The notes under the pieces: model-generated | What the model saw: only the letters and a program-made list of their open reading frames with translations | Databases searched by the model: none | What the model was told of the DNA's origin: nothing | Made by a program: the position numbers and the translations under genes | In this document: positions 9,966 through 18,646 of the stretch, piece after piece | Layout: the number at the start of each line of letters is the position of its first letter | Numbering within the stretch: position 1 is the stretch's first letter | Source of the DNA: CAWJFP01 sp963842155 | GTDB lineage: Bacteria > Pseudomonadota > Alphaproteobacteria > JACZXZ01 | NCBI GenBank assembly: GCA_963842155.1 | Contig: CAWJFP010000036.1 | Span: 320,624 to 384,623 of the forward strand | DNA: 64,000 nucleotides | Direction of reading: 5' to 3'

Positions 9966-10057
9966 CCCGATTCGACGCCGTTCCATCGGAGCCCGCGGTA
10001 CTGCGGGATCGCACGGCTGCCGATGAAGGCGGACCCGCCGGTCACGAGATACGAGGG
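9966..10057 (-). pseudogene. Possible remnant of a nucleotide-sugar epimerase N-terminus
   Basis: On the minus strand, 10057 downward reads PSYLVTGGSAFIGSR, which matches the NAD-binding TGGxGFIGS start of extended SDR epimerases and dehydratases. Similarity fades after about 15 residues, and the reading runs into the receiver-domain remnant. There is no start codon. The match is short and could be chance. Confidence 0.3.
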
Positions 10058-10123
10058 ACAATTAGTAGCTCCTGATTTGCTCGGGTGCTGCGTGAAGGCG
10101 TCACTCTATAGGACCGGTACAGA

Positions 10124-10132
10124 TGGTATACT
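10124..10132 (+). promoter_or_regulatory. Extended -10 promoter for the Trp-rich repeat gene
   Basis: TGG followed by TATACT (10127-10132) is an extended -10 element with five of six consensus bases. No good -35 is seen. The implied start near 10139 leaves about 45 bases before the ATG at 10185, which has GAGGGG eight bases upstream. Confidence 0.45.
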
Positions 10133-10184
10133 AAGCTGCTTATCTTCAATCACAACGAGTTGAGCATCGCGAGGGGTGGCGTAC

Positions 10185-10433
10185 ATGACTGTGGCAGCTG
10201 CTTGGATTCAGGATGGTTGGATATACAGCACAGAGGTGTATCAAAACGGAAAGTTCTGGATAGACGACAACTGGATTTGGGGTCCTGTTGGAGCGCAGGA
10301 TGTAAATACGAAGTACTGGATTAGCGACGGTTGGATATGGGGGCCGGTCGGTGCGGCAAACGTAATGACGGGATACTTCATTCAAGATGGCTGGATTTAT
10401 GGGCCTAGCGCCAAATTGCCATTCGTAAGATAG
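10185..10433 (+). CDS. Orphan Trp-rich protein made of four 20-residue repeats
   Basis: 82 residues with no recognised family. After MTVAA the whole protein is four tandem units: AWIQDGWIYSTEVYQNGK, FWIDDNWIWGPVGAQDVNTK, YWISDGWIWGPVGAANVMTG and YFIQDGWIYGPSAKLPFVR. The shared core is (Y/F)WI-x-DGWI(W/Y)GP. The regular W/I/Y alternation and DG turns suggest a beta-hairpin per unit, giving a small propeller-, barrel- or solenoid-like fold. There is no signal peptide or membrane segment, and base composition is visibly lower in G+C than the flanks. A GTG nine bases upstream is an alternative start. Ligand binding through aromatic faces is a guess. Confidence 0.65.
   Translation: MTVAAAWIQDGWIYSTEVYQNGKFWIDDNWIWGPVGAQDVNTKYWISDGWIWGPVGAANVMTGYFIQDGWIYGPSAKLPFVR
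10254..10430 (+). repeat. 60-base tandem repeat units within the Trp-rich gene
   Basis: Units start at 10254, 10314 and 10374, each 60 bases and encoding about 20 residues. Units two and three are most alike in protein but differ at many synonymous positions, so the duplication is old and selection has acted on the protein. Confidence 0.6.
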
Positions 10434-10541
10434 GCTTAGAGCCGATTTTTTGCGCTTGGGCCATCGATGCCAGAAGGCACGGCAGAAGGATATCTCTCGT
10501 CCGTCGATCGAGACCCAGTCGGCAATTCATATGCGCTGCCG

Positions 10542-11255
10542 CTACTTCCAAAATGAGTTTGAGATCACGTTCGCAACTATACCGACGGCAAGTGCTGTTA
10601 TAACTGCGACGAAAAAATAAGCACGTCGTTGAGCTGCTCGATCCAAAAGGCCGACGCCGCCACCAAAAGCGAAAACCGCTGGAGGAAACAGCCATTGTAC
10701 CAATCTCATGCCTCGAAAAGCCAGCACACAAAGTATTGCTCCAAGAAAGATCGCGGCAATAGGTATTGCGATGGATTTGGAGTTCAGATAACGGAAACCG
10801 CCCAAGAAGAAGCCGCCTCCAGAAATAAAAATGAACACGGATAGAGCTCCTATAACGAAATCTGGAGGAGATGAGAACGGTGAATACCATAGCAGGGAGC
10901 CGCCAATCAATTCCTCAAGTTTATTTGCTATATAAATTACGTCGCGATCATCGCCTATTATTCGATAGCGAATAGAGGGTTCAAAAAACTTTGGCTTCCC
11001 GATTTCAATCGAAATACGTGTTTTTGATCCGTAAGTATTTTTGAACTCGACTTCGGTAATTTGCCGCGATCGGTTGTTTTGAAAATCAAGCAAATCGCTC
11101 AATTCGTCAAACTCGATTTCCGATCCGTCGGAACATGAAAACGACAGATGCGGTTTGGTACCAGCGTCGGTCAGTATGTCCCAAATTGCATTGGCCATTC
11201 GCGGGCTGAGACAGAATGCCTTTCGGTATTCTCTTTGTTTGGTTGTTGTTGCCAT
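10542..11255 (-). CDS. Unrecognised membrane protein of low G+C
   Basis: 237 residues. The first 120 or so are soluble and contain DGSEIEFDELSDLLDFQNN and YRIIGDDRDVIYIANKLEEL. About four hydrophobic segments follow (FVIGALSVFIFISGGGFFLG, IAIPIAAIFLGAILCVLAF, WLFPPAVFAFGGGVGLL, YFFVAVITALAVGIVANVIS). I do not recognise the family. It lies 21 bases downstream of guaA in the same orientation, so it may be read from the guaA transcript. Its lower G+C and relaxed codon use set it apart from guaA and point to acquisition. Could be a sensor or an effector-associated membrane anchor, but nothing shows this directly. Confidence 0.6.
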   Translation of the reverse strand: MATTTKQREYRKAFCLSPRMANAIWDILTDAGTKPHLSFSCSDGSEIEFDELSDLLDFQNNRSRQITEVEFKNTYGSKTRISIEIGKPKFFEPSIRYRIIGDDRDVIYIANKLEELIGGSLLWYSPFSSPPDFVIGALSVFIFISGGGFFLGGFRYLNSKSIAIPIAAIFLGAILCVLAFRGMRLVQWLFPPAVFAFGGGVGLLDRAAQRRAYFFVAVITALAVGIVANVISNSFWK

Positions 11256-11276
11256 GGACCTAGCGCCCCTTGCGCC

Positions 11277-12827
11277 TCACTCCCACTCGATGGTTCCCGG
11301 CGGTTTCGAGGTCACGTCATAGACCACGCGGTTGATGCCGCGCACCTCGTTGATGATGCGCGTCGCGGCGGCGGCCAGAAATGCATGATCGAAGGGATAG
11401 GAATCCGCCGTCATCCCGTCGGTCGAGGTGACGGCGCGTAGCGCGCAGACATAATCGTAGGAGCGCGCGTCCCCCATGACGCCCACCGTCCGCACCGGCA
11501 AGAGCACCACGAAAGCCTGCCAGATCGCGTCGTAGAGCCCGGCATTGCGGATCTCCTCGAGGAAGATCATGTCGGCCTTGCGCAGGATCGCGAGCTTTTC
11601 CGCCGTGACTGCCCCCGGACAACGGATGGCGAGGCCGGGCCCCGGGAAAGGATGCCGGCCGACGAGCTTCTCGGGCAATCCGAGCTCGCGGCCGAGCTCG
11701 CGCACCTCGTCCTTGAAGAGCTCGCGCAGCGGCTCGACGAGCTTGAGCTTCATCCGCTCGGGCAATCCGCCCACATTATGGTGCGACTTGATGGTGACGG
11801 AAGGTCCGCCCAGCGGCGAGACGGATTCGATGACGTCGGGATAAAGCGTGCCCTGGGCCAGAAATTCGGCGCCGCCCAGCTTATGCGCCTCCTCGTCGAA
11901 GACCTCGACGAAGGTGGCGCCGATGATCTTGCGCTTGGCTTCGGGCTCCTCGATGCCGGCGAGCCTGGCGAGGAAGAGCGCGCTCGCATCGCGCACGGTC
12001 AGGGGAATGTTGTAATGGCCGCGGAAGACCTCCTCGACCTCCTCGCGCTCGCGCGCCCGCAACAGCCCGTGATCGATGAAGATGCAATGGAGCCGCTCGC
12101 CCACCGCCTCATGGATCAGTACGGCGGCGACCGAGGAATCGACGCCGCCTGAGAGCCCGCAGATGACGCGCCCCTGCCCCACCTGCTGCCTGATCTTGGC
12201 GACCGCCTGCTCGCGGAACCTCGCCATGCTCCAATCGCCGGCGCAGCCGGCCACCTTGCGGGTGAAGTTTCGCAACAGGTCCGCGCCATGCGGCGTATGC
12301 ACGACCTCGGGGTGGAACAGCAGGCCGTAGAAGCGGCGCTCGTCGTCGGCCGTCATCGCATAGGGCGCGCCGTCGCTGACGCCGACCGAGCGGAAGCCGG
12401 GCGGCAGCCGCACGACGCGGTCGCCATGGCTCATCCAGACTTGCTGGCGCTCGCCCTTCTTCCAGACGCCGTCCCAGAGCGCCGAATCGCCGGTCACCTC
12501 GACGAAGGCGCGGCCGAACTCCTGATGCTCCGAAGGCGCCACCTCGCCGCCGAGCTGAGCGCACATGGTTTGGAAGCCGTAGCAGATGCCGAGCACCGGC
12601 ACGCCGAGCTTGAACACCGCCTCGGGAGCGCGCGGCAAATCGGCTTCGGTGAGCGAGGCGGGTCCTCCGGAAAGAATGATCGCCTTGGGCGCGAAGGCGG
12701 CGAGCAATTCGGCGGTGACCCGGTTATAGGGCTGGATTTCGCTGTAGACGCCGCTTTCGCGCACGCGGCGCGCAATGAGCTGGGTAACCTGGGAGCCGAA
12801 ATCGAGAATGAGGACGCGGTCGGTCAT
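11277..12827 (-). CDS. guaA: GMP synthase (glutamine-hydrolysing)
   Basis: Converts XMP to GMP with ATP and glutamine. The 516 residues show the class-I amidotransferase domain (about 1-195: ILDFGSQVTQLIARRVRE, nucleophile Cys in LGICYGFQTMCAQLGG, His-Glu in LLFHPEVVHTPHG). The ATP pyrophosphatase P-loop is GLSGGVDSSVAAVLI and the C-terminal dimerisation domain ends KPPGTIEWE. The start MTDRVLILDFGSQ at 12827 matches the family; the open frame upstream is not coding. It is the last housekeeping gene of the leftward ppx-rlmE-guaB-rsmB block. Its 3' end borders the low-G+C patch, and guaA 3' ends are known integration sites for genomic islands. Confidence 0.97.
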   Translation of the reverse strand: MTDRVLILDFGSQVTQLIARRVRESGVYSEIQPYNRVTAELLAAFAPKAIILSGGPASLTEADLPRAPEAVFKLGVPVLGICYGFQTMCAQLGGEVAPSEHQEFGRAFVEVTGDSALWDGVWKKGERQQVWMSHGDRVVRLPPGFRSVGVSDGAPYAMTADDERRFYGLLFHPEVVHTPHGADLLRNFTRKVAGCAGDWSMARFREQAVAKIRQQVGQGRVICGLSGGVDSSVAAVLIHEAVGERLHCIFIDHGLLRAREREEVEEVFRGHYNIPLTVRDASALFLARLAGIEEPEAKRKIIGATFVEVFDEEAHKLGGAEFLAQGTLYPDVIESVSPLGGPSVTIKSHHNVGGLPERMKLKLVEPLRELFKDEVRELGRELGLPEKLVGRHPFPGPGLAIRCPGAVTAEKLAILRKADMIFLEEIRNAGLYDAIWQAFVVLLPVRTVGVMGDARSYDYVCALRAVTSTDGMTADSYPFDHAFLAAAATRIINEVRGINRVVYDVTSKPPGTIEWE

Positions 12828-12909
12828 GCGGGCGCGCTGACGATCCTGGAGCGGCACCATAGCCGAGCGCGCCCCGACCCGCCAGGAGGAAAGACCGCTA
12901 GGAAGCGCC

Positions 12910-13461
12910 TCAATCGGCGCGCGCGCCGTCGCTCGAGCCGTTGAGGGCGCGGGCGAGGTCGGGCCAGCCATAGGCAAGCTCCGGCAGCACGACGCCCCAG
13001 AGCCGCTCCTTGCGGTGCGCGATCATCACGCCGCCCGTCGCCTCGTAGAAGAACCGCGAGGGGTTCTTCGCCAGCACCCAGAGCATCGCGCCATGCAGAT
13101 GCTGCTGGTCGAGCCGCTGGAAGCAAGCGTTCAGCAGGTCGCTGCCGACGCCCTGGTCCTGATGATCGGGCGAGACATAGATCGTGTAGATCTCCGCCTC
13201 GTAGCCGGGCAGCGGCGCACGGGCGCGACCCGCCGAGAGGAAGCCGATCGGGCCTTGGCGCGGGCGTTCCGCCACGAGCACGGTCTGCCGGCCGCGTTGG
13301 CCGCTGAGCACGCCGAGCCAGCTTTCGCGATGCCCGTCGGCCCGCATGTTCGCCAACATGCGCTCCGGCAGCAGCCCGGCATAGGTGGCGCGCCAGGTCT
13401 CGACATGGATCCGCGCGATCGCCGCCGCGTCGGATGGAATGGCCAGTCGCACGTTCGCCAT
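12910..13461 (-). CDS. GNAT family N-acetyltransferase
   Basis: 183-residue acetyl-CoA-dependent transferase. It opens MANVRLAIPSDAAAIARIHV (RimI-like start). The central acetyl-CoA site is EIYTIYVSPDHQDQGVGSDL, with the Q/R-x-x-G-x-G/A pattern as HQDQGVGSDLL. A C-terminal ALWVL-type strand (GAMLWVLAKNPSRFFYEA) follows. The substrate is unknown. It sits between rsmB and guaA in the same direction, with short gaps, so it is probably part of that transcription unit. Confidence 0.9.
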   Translation of the reverse strand: MANVRLAIPSDAAAIARIHVETWRATYAGLLPERMLANMRADGHRESWLGVLSGQRGRQTVLVAERPRQGPIGFLSAGRARAPLPGYEAEIYTIYVSPDHQDQGVGSDLLNACFQRLDQQHLHGAMLWVLAKNPSRFFYEATGGVMIAHRKERLWGVVLPELAYGWPDLARALNGSSDGARAD

Positions 13462-13492
13462 GAGGAAAGGCTAGCACGGCTTTTTCGCCGCG

Positions 13493-14800
13493 TCAGCCAC
13501 GCTCGAACGCGGCCACGAAGAATCCATCGGTGCCGTGGCGCGCAGGCGTCAGGGTGAGGGTGTCGCCTTCGCCCGGGTATGCGCCTCCGACGGCCTTTGC
13601 CCAGGCCTCTTCCAACGGAAAGGCACGGAATCCCGCGTTCTCGCGGAGGAATAAAGCCGCCTGCGCCTCGTTCTCCTCGGCCAAGAGCGAGCAGGTGACA
13701 TAGACCAGCCGCCCGCCGGGCCTCACCAGCCGCGCGGCGCTGGCCAGAATCTCGCGTTGCAGAGCGACGAGCTCGGCCAGATCATCCGGTGTCAAGCGCC
13801 ATCTGGCGTCCGGATTGCGCCGCCAGGTCCCGCTGCCGCTGCAAGGCGCATCGACGAGGACGCGGTCGAAGCTTTGCTTATGGCGCTTGATCCAGGGATC
13901 GCGATGCCCGTCGAGAAGCTTGCGGGTGACGTTATGCACGCCCGCGCGGGCGAGCCTGACTGCCGCGCGCGCCATGCGCGGCTTACTGACCTCGAGCGCG
14001 TAGATTTGGCCTTGGTTGCGCATGGCGGCCGCAAGCGCCAAGGCCTTGCCGCCGGCCCCGGAGCAGAAGTCGCAAACCCGCATGCCGGGCTCGGCGCCAG
14101 TTAGAAGCGCCGCAAGCTGGGAGCCCTCGTCCTGCACCTCGACCAGCCCGGCGCGGAAGGCCTTGCTGCCGCCGATCGCGAGGCGCCGGGGCAGACGGAG
14201 CCCAAGGGGCGAGAGTGGCGTCGGCGCGGCCTCGATGCCCTCGGCGGCCAACGCCGCTTGCGCCTCCTCTCGCGTGGCTTTGAGGCTGTTGACGCGGAGA
14301 TCGAAGCTGGCCTCGGCCATGAGCGCGGTCAGCTCGGGCTCGAGCCTCGCGCCGAAGACGAGGGCCAGCTTGGCGAAAAGCCATTCCGGAAGCTCGTACC
14401 GCACCCAGTCCGGCTGCTTGGGATGATCGAGGCTGTGGTTGCTCAAGGCGCGCAGCAACGCGCGCTCCGCGGCATCGAGGGGCGCCGGATGACGGGACGC
14501 GCCGTCGAAATGCTCCGCGATGCGGGCGGCCCGCCATCTCTCGATCAGGACAAGAGCGGCGATGATCCTCCCGCGCGCGGGCTCGACCGCCGTCGCCTTC
14601 AGGCGCTGCAGCCACCAATCGAGCGATGCGCGGCGGCGCAGGACTTCGTAGACCAGCGCGGCGATCGCGCGACGGTCCTTGGCGCCGATATAGCGCCGCG
14701 CGCGGAAATAATCCGCCGTCGTCTTGTCGGCGGGCGAGCCGGCCTGCGCGATGAGCGCCAAAAGCTCGATCGCCGCGGCCAGCTGGGCGGGCGGGGTCAT
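13493..14800 (-). CDS. rsmB: 16S rRNA (cytosine-5) methyltransferase, RsmB/Sun family
   Basis: 435-residue SAM-dependent enzyme that methylates C967 of 16S rRNA. An N-terminal NusB-like helical domain (about 1-150) is followed by the NOL1/NOP2/Sun catalytic domain. This has the SAM-binding FCSGAGGKALALAAAMRN, motif IV VDAPCSGSGTWRRNPD with the release Cys, and motif VI LVYVTCSLLAEENE with the nucleophilic Cys. It lies 54 bases downstream of guaB in the same direction. The NusB-like domain favours RsmB over other family members. Confidence 0.9.
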   Translation of the reverse strand: MTPPAQLAAAIELLALIAQAGSPADKTTADYFRARRYIGAKDRRAIAALVYEVLRRRASLDWWLQRLKATAVEPARGRIIAALVLIERWRAARIAEHFDGASRHPAPLDAAERALLRALSNHSLDHPKQPDWVRYELPEWLFAKLALVFGARLEPELTALMAEASFDLRVNSLKATREEAQAALAAEGIEAAPTPLSPLGLRLPRRLAIGGSKAFRAGLVEVQDEGSQLAALLTGAEPGMRVCDFCSGAGGKALALAAAMRNQGQIYALEVSKPRMARAAVRLARAGVHNVTRKLLDGHRDPWIKRHKQSFDRVLVDAPCSGSGTWRRNPDARWRLTPDDLAELVALQREILASAARLVRPGGRLVYVTCSLLAEENEAQAALFLRENAGFRAFPLEEAWAKAVGGAYPGEGDTLTLTPARHGTDGFFVAAFERG

Positions 14801-14854
14801 GGGGCCTAAAGCGCGATCTAGTTTATGCCGCCCCGGCGGGGGCGCCGGCGCTGC

Positions 14855-16318
14855 TCAGCGCTCGCTCCAATAGTTCGGCGCCTCGCGCGTGATGACCACG
14901 TCATGCACATGGCTCTCGCGCAAGCCTGCGTTGGTGATGCGCAGGAAGCGGGCATTGTGCTGGAAATCGGGGATCGAGGCGCTGCCGGTATAGCCCATGG
15001 CCGCGCGCAGGCCGCCGACGAGCTGATGGATGATCGTCGCGACGGGGCCGCGATAGGGCACCTGAGCCTCGATGCCTTCCGGGACCAGCTTGAGGCTGTT
15101 GGCGATCTCGGCCTGGAAATAGCGATCCGCCGAGCCCCGCGCCATGGCGCCGAGCGAGCCCATGCCGTGATAGGCCTTATAGGAGCGGCCCTGATAGAGA
15201 TAGACCTCGCCGGGGCTCTCGTCCGTGCCGGCGAACAGCGAGCCGATCATGGCGCAGCTGGCGCCCGCCGCGAGCGCCTTGGCGAGATCGCCCGAATGCT
15301 TGATGCCGCCGTCCGAGATGACGGGAATGTTCTGCTTTCGGCAGGCCTCGACCGCGTCGAGGATCGCGGTCAGCTGCGGCACGCCCACGCCGGCCACCAC
15401 GCGGGTGGTGCAGATCGAGCCCGGACCGATGCCGACCTTGATCGCGTCGGCGCCCGCGTCGATGAGCGCCTGCGCCCCCTCGGCCGTCGCGACATTGCCG
15501 GCGATCACCTGGGTATAGTTGGAAAGCTTGCGGACGCGGCTCACCGACCGGAGCACGCCATCGGAATGGCCGTGGGCGGTATCCACCACGATCACGTCGA
15601 CCTCGGCGTCGAAAAGCGCCTCGGCCCGCTCGATGCCGGCCTCGCCGACGCCCACGGCCGCGCCGACGCGCAAGCGGCCCTTCTCGTCCTTGCAGGCGTT
15701 GGGGAAGGTCTGCGCCTTCTCGATATCCTTGACGGTGATGAGGCCGACGCAGCGATAGCTGCTGTCCACCACGAGCAGCTTCTCGATGCGGTGCTTGTGC
15801 AGGAGGCGCTTGGCCTCGCCCATCTCGACGCCCTCGCGCACGGTGACCAGATTCTCCTTGGTCATCAGCTCGCGGATGGGCTGGCCGGGCTCGGTGGCGA
15901 AACGCACGTCGCGGTTGGTGATGATGCCGACGAGGCGACGGCTGCCGCGCTCCACGACCGGAATGCCGGAGATCTTGTGGTCGGCCATGAGCCTGAGCGC
16001 GTCGGCGAGGGTCTCGTCGGGGGTGATGGTGACGGGATTCACCACCATGCCCGCCTCGAATTTCTTGACCTTGCGCACCTCGGCCGCCTGCTCGGCGATG
16101 GAGAAATTCTTGTGGATCACGCCGAGCCCGCCGGCCTGCGCGAGCGCGATCGCAAGCGGCGCCTCGGTCACCGTGTCCATGGCGGCCGAGAGCAGCGGAA
16201 TGCCGAGCTCGACGCGATGAGTCAAGCGCGTATGCGTGTCGGTGGCATTGGGCAGTACGGCGGAGCGGGCGGGCGTAAGCAGGACGTCGTCGAAAGTTAG
16301 CGCCTCACGGATCTGCAT
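14855..16318 (-). CDS. guaB: Inosine-5'-monophosphate dehydrogenase
   Basis: Oxidises IMP to XMP with NAD+, the step before GuaA. The 487 residues start MQIREALTFDDVLLTPARSA; ATG 16318 is preceded by GGAGG six bases away. The TIM barrel is interrupted by two CBS domains (about 95-210). The catalytic loop GIGPGSICTTRVVAG with the nucleophilic Cys, the DGGIKHSGDLAKALAAGA phosphate site and the flap region YHGMGSLGAM are all intact. It is grouped with guaA, two genes away, giving local control of guanine nucleotide synthesis. Confidence 0.97.
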   Translation of the reverse strand: MQIREALTFDDVLLTPARSAVLPNATDTHTRLTHRVELGIPLLSAAMDTVTEAPLAIALAQAGGLGVIHKNFSIAEQAAEVRKVKKFEAGMVVNPVTITPDETLADALRLMADHKISGIPVVERGSRRLVGIITNRDVRFATEPGQPIRELMTKENLVTVREGVEMGEAKRLLHKHRIEKLLVVDSSYRCVGLITVKDIEKAQTFPNACKDEKGRLRVGAAVGVGEAGIERAEALFDAEVDVIVVDTAHGHSDGVLRSVSRVRKLSNYTQVIAGNVATAEGAQALIDAGADAIKVGIGPGSICTTRVVAGVGVPQLTAILDAVEACRKQNIPVISDGGIKHSGDLAKALAAGASCAMIGSLFAGTDESPGEVYLYQGRSYKAYHGMGSLGAMARGSADRYFQAEIANSLKLVPEGIEAQVPYRGPVATIIHQLVGGLRAAMGYTGSASIPDFQHNARFLRITNAGLRESHVHDVVITREAPNYWSER

Positions 16319-16401
16319 ACCGCCTCCACCGGACAAGGTGGCGGCCCACTATACAGATTGGCCGCGCGAATGAAAGCCCCTCGCGCGGGCCTCGCCTGCC
16401 G

Positions 16402-17133
16402 TCAGCCTCGGCTGGCCTTGAAGCCCGAGGCGACGACGTAAAGCTCGGCCGATTCGGCGCGGCTCGCGGGCGGCTTGATGTGCCGCACCTTGGCGAAGCG
16501 GCGCTTTAGGCGATCGAGCAGCTCCCGTTCGGCGCCGCCCTGCCAGACTTTCGCGACAAAGCTCCCGCCGGGCGCCAGCAGCTCCTCGGCGAGCAGGAGG
16601 GCCGCCTCCGCGAGGGCGATGATGCGGAGATGATCGGTCTGGGCATGGCCGGTTGCGGCGGGCGCCATGTCGCTCAGCACCAGATCCGCCGGGGCGCCGA
16701 GCGCCTCGCGGACATGGCGCGGCGCCGCCTCGTCGAGGATGTCGAGCGTCAGCAGCTCCGCGCCCGGCAGCGGCTCGAGCGGAGCCAGATCGACCGCCAG
16801 CACGCGGCCGCCCTGGGGCTGCCCGCCTCGCACGCGCTCCACCGCGAGCTGGGTCCAGCCCCCCGGCGCGGCCCCGAGATCGACTACGCGCAAGCCGGGC
16901 CCTAGGAGATGCAGCTTGTCGTCGATCTGGCGCAGCTTGAAGGCGGCGCGGGAGCGGTAGCCGAGTCGCCTTGCCTCGGCGACATAGGGATCGTTGAGCT
17001 GGCGCTCGAGCCAACGCACGGAGGAGGCGCTACGCCCTTTCGAGCGGACGCGGACGGCAAGCCGGCGCGGATTGCTGCCGCGCCCGGCCGCGGCCGGCGT
17101 CTTACGCTTGCCGCGGCCCTCGTCCCGCGCCAT
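16402..17133 (-). CDS. rlmE: 23S rRNA 2'-O-ribose U2552 methyltransferase RlmE (FtsJ)
   Basis: 243 residues. The FtsJ catalytic tetrad K-D-K-E can be placed at about K66 (SRAAFKL), D155 (LVLSDMAPA), K195 (SFVAKVWQGG) and E230 (SAELYVVASG). The SAM-binding loop is VVDLGAAPGGWTQLA. An N-terminal arginine-rich extension of some 40 residues is typical of alphaproteobacterial RlmE. It starts four bases after the end of the Ppx/GppA gene, so the two are in one operon. Confidence 0.94.
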   Translation of the reverse strand: MARDEGRGKRKTPAAAGRGSNPRRLAVRVRSKGRSASSVRWLERQLNDPYVAEARRLGYRSRAAFKLRQIDDKLHLLGPGLRVVDLGAAPGGWTQLAVERVRGGQPQGGRVLAVDLAPLEPLPGAELLTLDILDEAAPRHVREALGAPADLVLSDMAPAATGHAQTDHLRIIALAEAALLLAEELLAPGGSFVAKVWQGGAERELLDRLKRRFAKVRHIKPPASRAESAELYVVASGFKASRG

Positions 17134-17136
17134 GGC

Positions 17137-18201
17137 TCAATCCTTGGCGGCGCGCCCGGCGCCCGGCCGCGAGCCGCGTTGCGAAAGCCCGACGAGAATG
17201 CCCTCGCGTACGCCGCGATCGGCGACGCGCAGCCGACCGACTGGCCAGGCGCGGCAGATCGCCTCGAGGATCGCGACGCCCGCGATGACGAGATCGGCGC
17301 GCTCGGGGCCCACGCAGGGATGCGCGGCCCGCTCCTCGTAGCTCATGGCGCAAATCCGCTTGCTCACCGCACGCAACGCCTCGAAGTCGAGATAGCAGCC
17401 ATCGATCAAGGCGCGGTCGTAACGCGCGAGGTCGAGATGCACGCCGGCGAGGGTGGTCACCGTGCCCGAGGTGCCCAGCATCTGCACCAAGCCGCGCTCG
17501 ATGGCCGCGGCGATGCCATGCTTTTCCTCGAAGGGAGCCAGCGCGGCCCGGACTTCCTCCACCATGGATTCGTAGCTCTCTTGTCCGACTTGCCGCCCGC
17601 CATAGCGCTCGGCCAAATTGACCACGCCATAGGGCAAGGACAGCAGATCGACCATGCGCGGCGTGCTGCCGCGGCCGACGCGCAGCCACATGAGCTCGGT
17701 GCTGCCGCCGCCGATGTCGAAGAGGAGGGCCTGGCGCCGCGGCGCCTCGAGCAGCGGCGCGCAGCCGACGACGGCGAGCCGCGCCTCCTCGGCGGCCGAG
17801 ATGATCTCCAGATCGATGCCGGTCTCGCGCGAGACGCGCTCGAGAAAGCTTGCCCCGTTGGAGGCGCGGCGGCAGGCCTCGGTCGCCACATGCCGGCCAT
17901 GGGTGACGCCGCGGCGTCGAATCTTCTCAGCGCAGATCTTGAGCGCATCGATCGTCCGCTCGATTGCCGCGTCGGAGAGGCGGCCGTCGCGCCCCACCCC
18001 CTCGCCCAGCCGCACGATGCGCGAGAAGGCATCGATGATGCGGAAGCCGGCGGGCGATTCGCGCGCGATGAGCAGGCGGCAATTATTGGTGCCGAGATCG
18101 AGCGCCGCGTAGACGCGCTTGCGCAAGGGTCGCGGCCCTCCGCTCCATCCGCCGTTCCAACGCGGCGCAGCCGGCTCGTTGCCCTCGTAAACGACGCTCA
18201 A
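17137..18201 (-). CDS. Exopolyphosphatase / pppGpp phosphohydrolase family protein
   Basis: 354-residue Ppx/GppA protein of the ASKHA fold. Phosphate-1 loop is YAALDLGTNNCRLLIA, the catalytic-Glu region is IISAAEEARLAVVG, phosphate-2 loop is LLFDIGGGSTELMWL, and the adenosine-type loop is LGTSGTVTTLAGVH. At about 350 residues it is the short two-domain form without the C-terminal HD domain of E. coli Ppx, usual in alphaproteobacteria. It hydrolyses polyphosphate or pppGpp, which would link stringent control to the adjacent gua genes. First gene of the leftward block. Confidence 0.9.
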   Translation of the reverse strand: MSVVYEGNEPAAPRWNGGWSGGPRPLRKRVYAALDLGTNNCRLLIARESPAGFRIIDAFSRIVRLGEGVGRDGRLSDAAIERTIDALKICAEKIRRRGVTHGRHVATEACRRASNGASFLERVSRETGIDLEIISAAEEARLAVVGCAPLLEAPRRQALLFDIGGGSTELMWLRVGRGSTPRMVDLLSLPYGVVNLAERYGGRQVGQESYESMVEEVRAALAPFEEKHGIAAAIERGLVQMLGTSGTVTTLAGVHLDLARYDRALIDGCYLDFEALRAVSKRICAMSYEERAAHPCVGPERADLVIAGVAILEAICRAWPVGRLRVADRGVREGILVGLSQRGSRPGAGRAAKD

Positions 18202-18646
18202 CTCCGCCCTTCCGGCCCTTTCCCGAGCCCACTCCGCTACGCCGCATCGGCATTCGCGGCCAAGCTTTTAGAATCGAACGTTTTTCGGCTCGATACGCCG
18301 CTCGAACAATGATCGTTGCCGGCGATGATATAGGATATCTCGTCCGATCGGCAGCAGCGATTCGCAAGGGTGGGGATTTACCCGCCCGTTCGGGCAATGG
18401 TGGGTAGGGACCTACAAGTAGCAGCGGCGCACGAACCCCTTTTGCACACAAAGGAGGGCAAAAGTCACGCAACGGCGTCGATGTTTGCTTCTCACAGAGG
18501 CCCGACCGACCGACAGGCGAAGGATCGACGCCCTCCACCGATGCGAAGCCCGCGCTTGCTCGGGATCGGGCGGCATGGGCGGCTGCCGGCGAATTCGTCT
18601 GGAAATTTATTGGCCGCGGATTTACATCAACGCCTTCTCACGCGCC
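18202..18646. other. Divergent intergenic region ppx / tRNA-Gln
   Basis: 445 bases with the promoters of the Ppx/GppA operon (left) and tRNA-Gln (right). Short palindromes occur (a GTAGG/CCTAC pair near 18405, CCCGTTCGGG near 18388), but no clear sigma-70 pair or further RNA gene is seen. I cannot assign the rest. Confidence 0.35.

Noticed and set aside
10176..10187. GTG 10176 as start of the Trp-rich repeat protein
   Set aside because: It overlaps the GAGGGG ribosome site that serves ATG 10185; kept only as an alternative.
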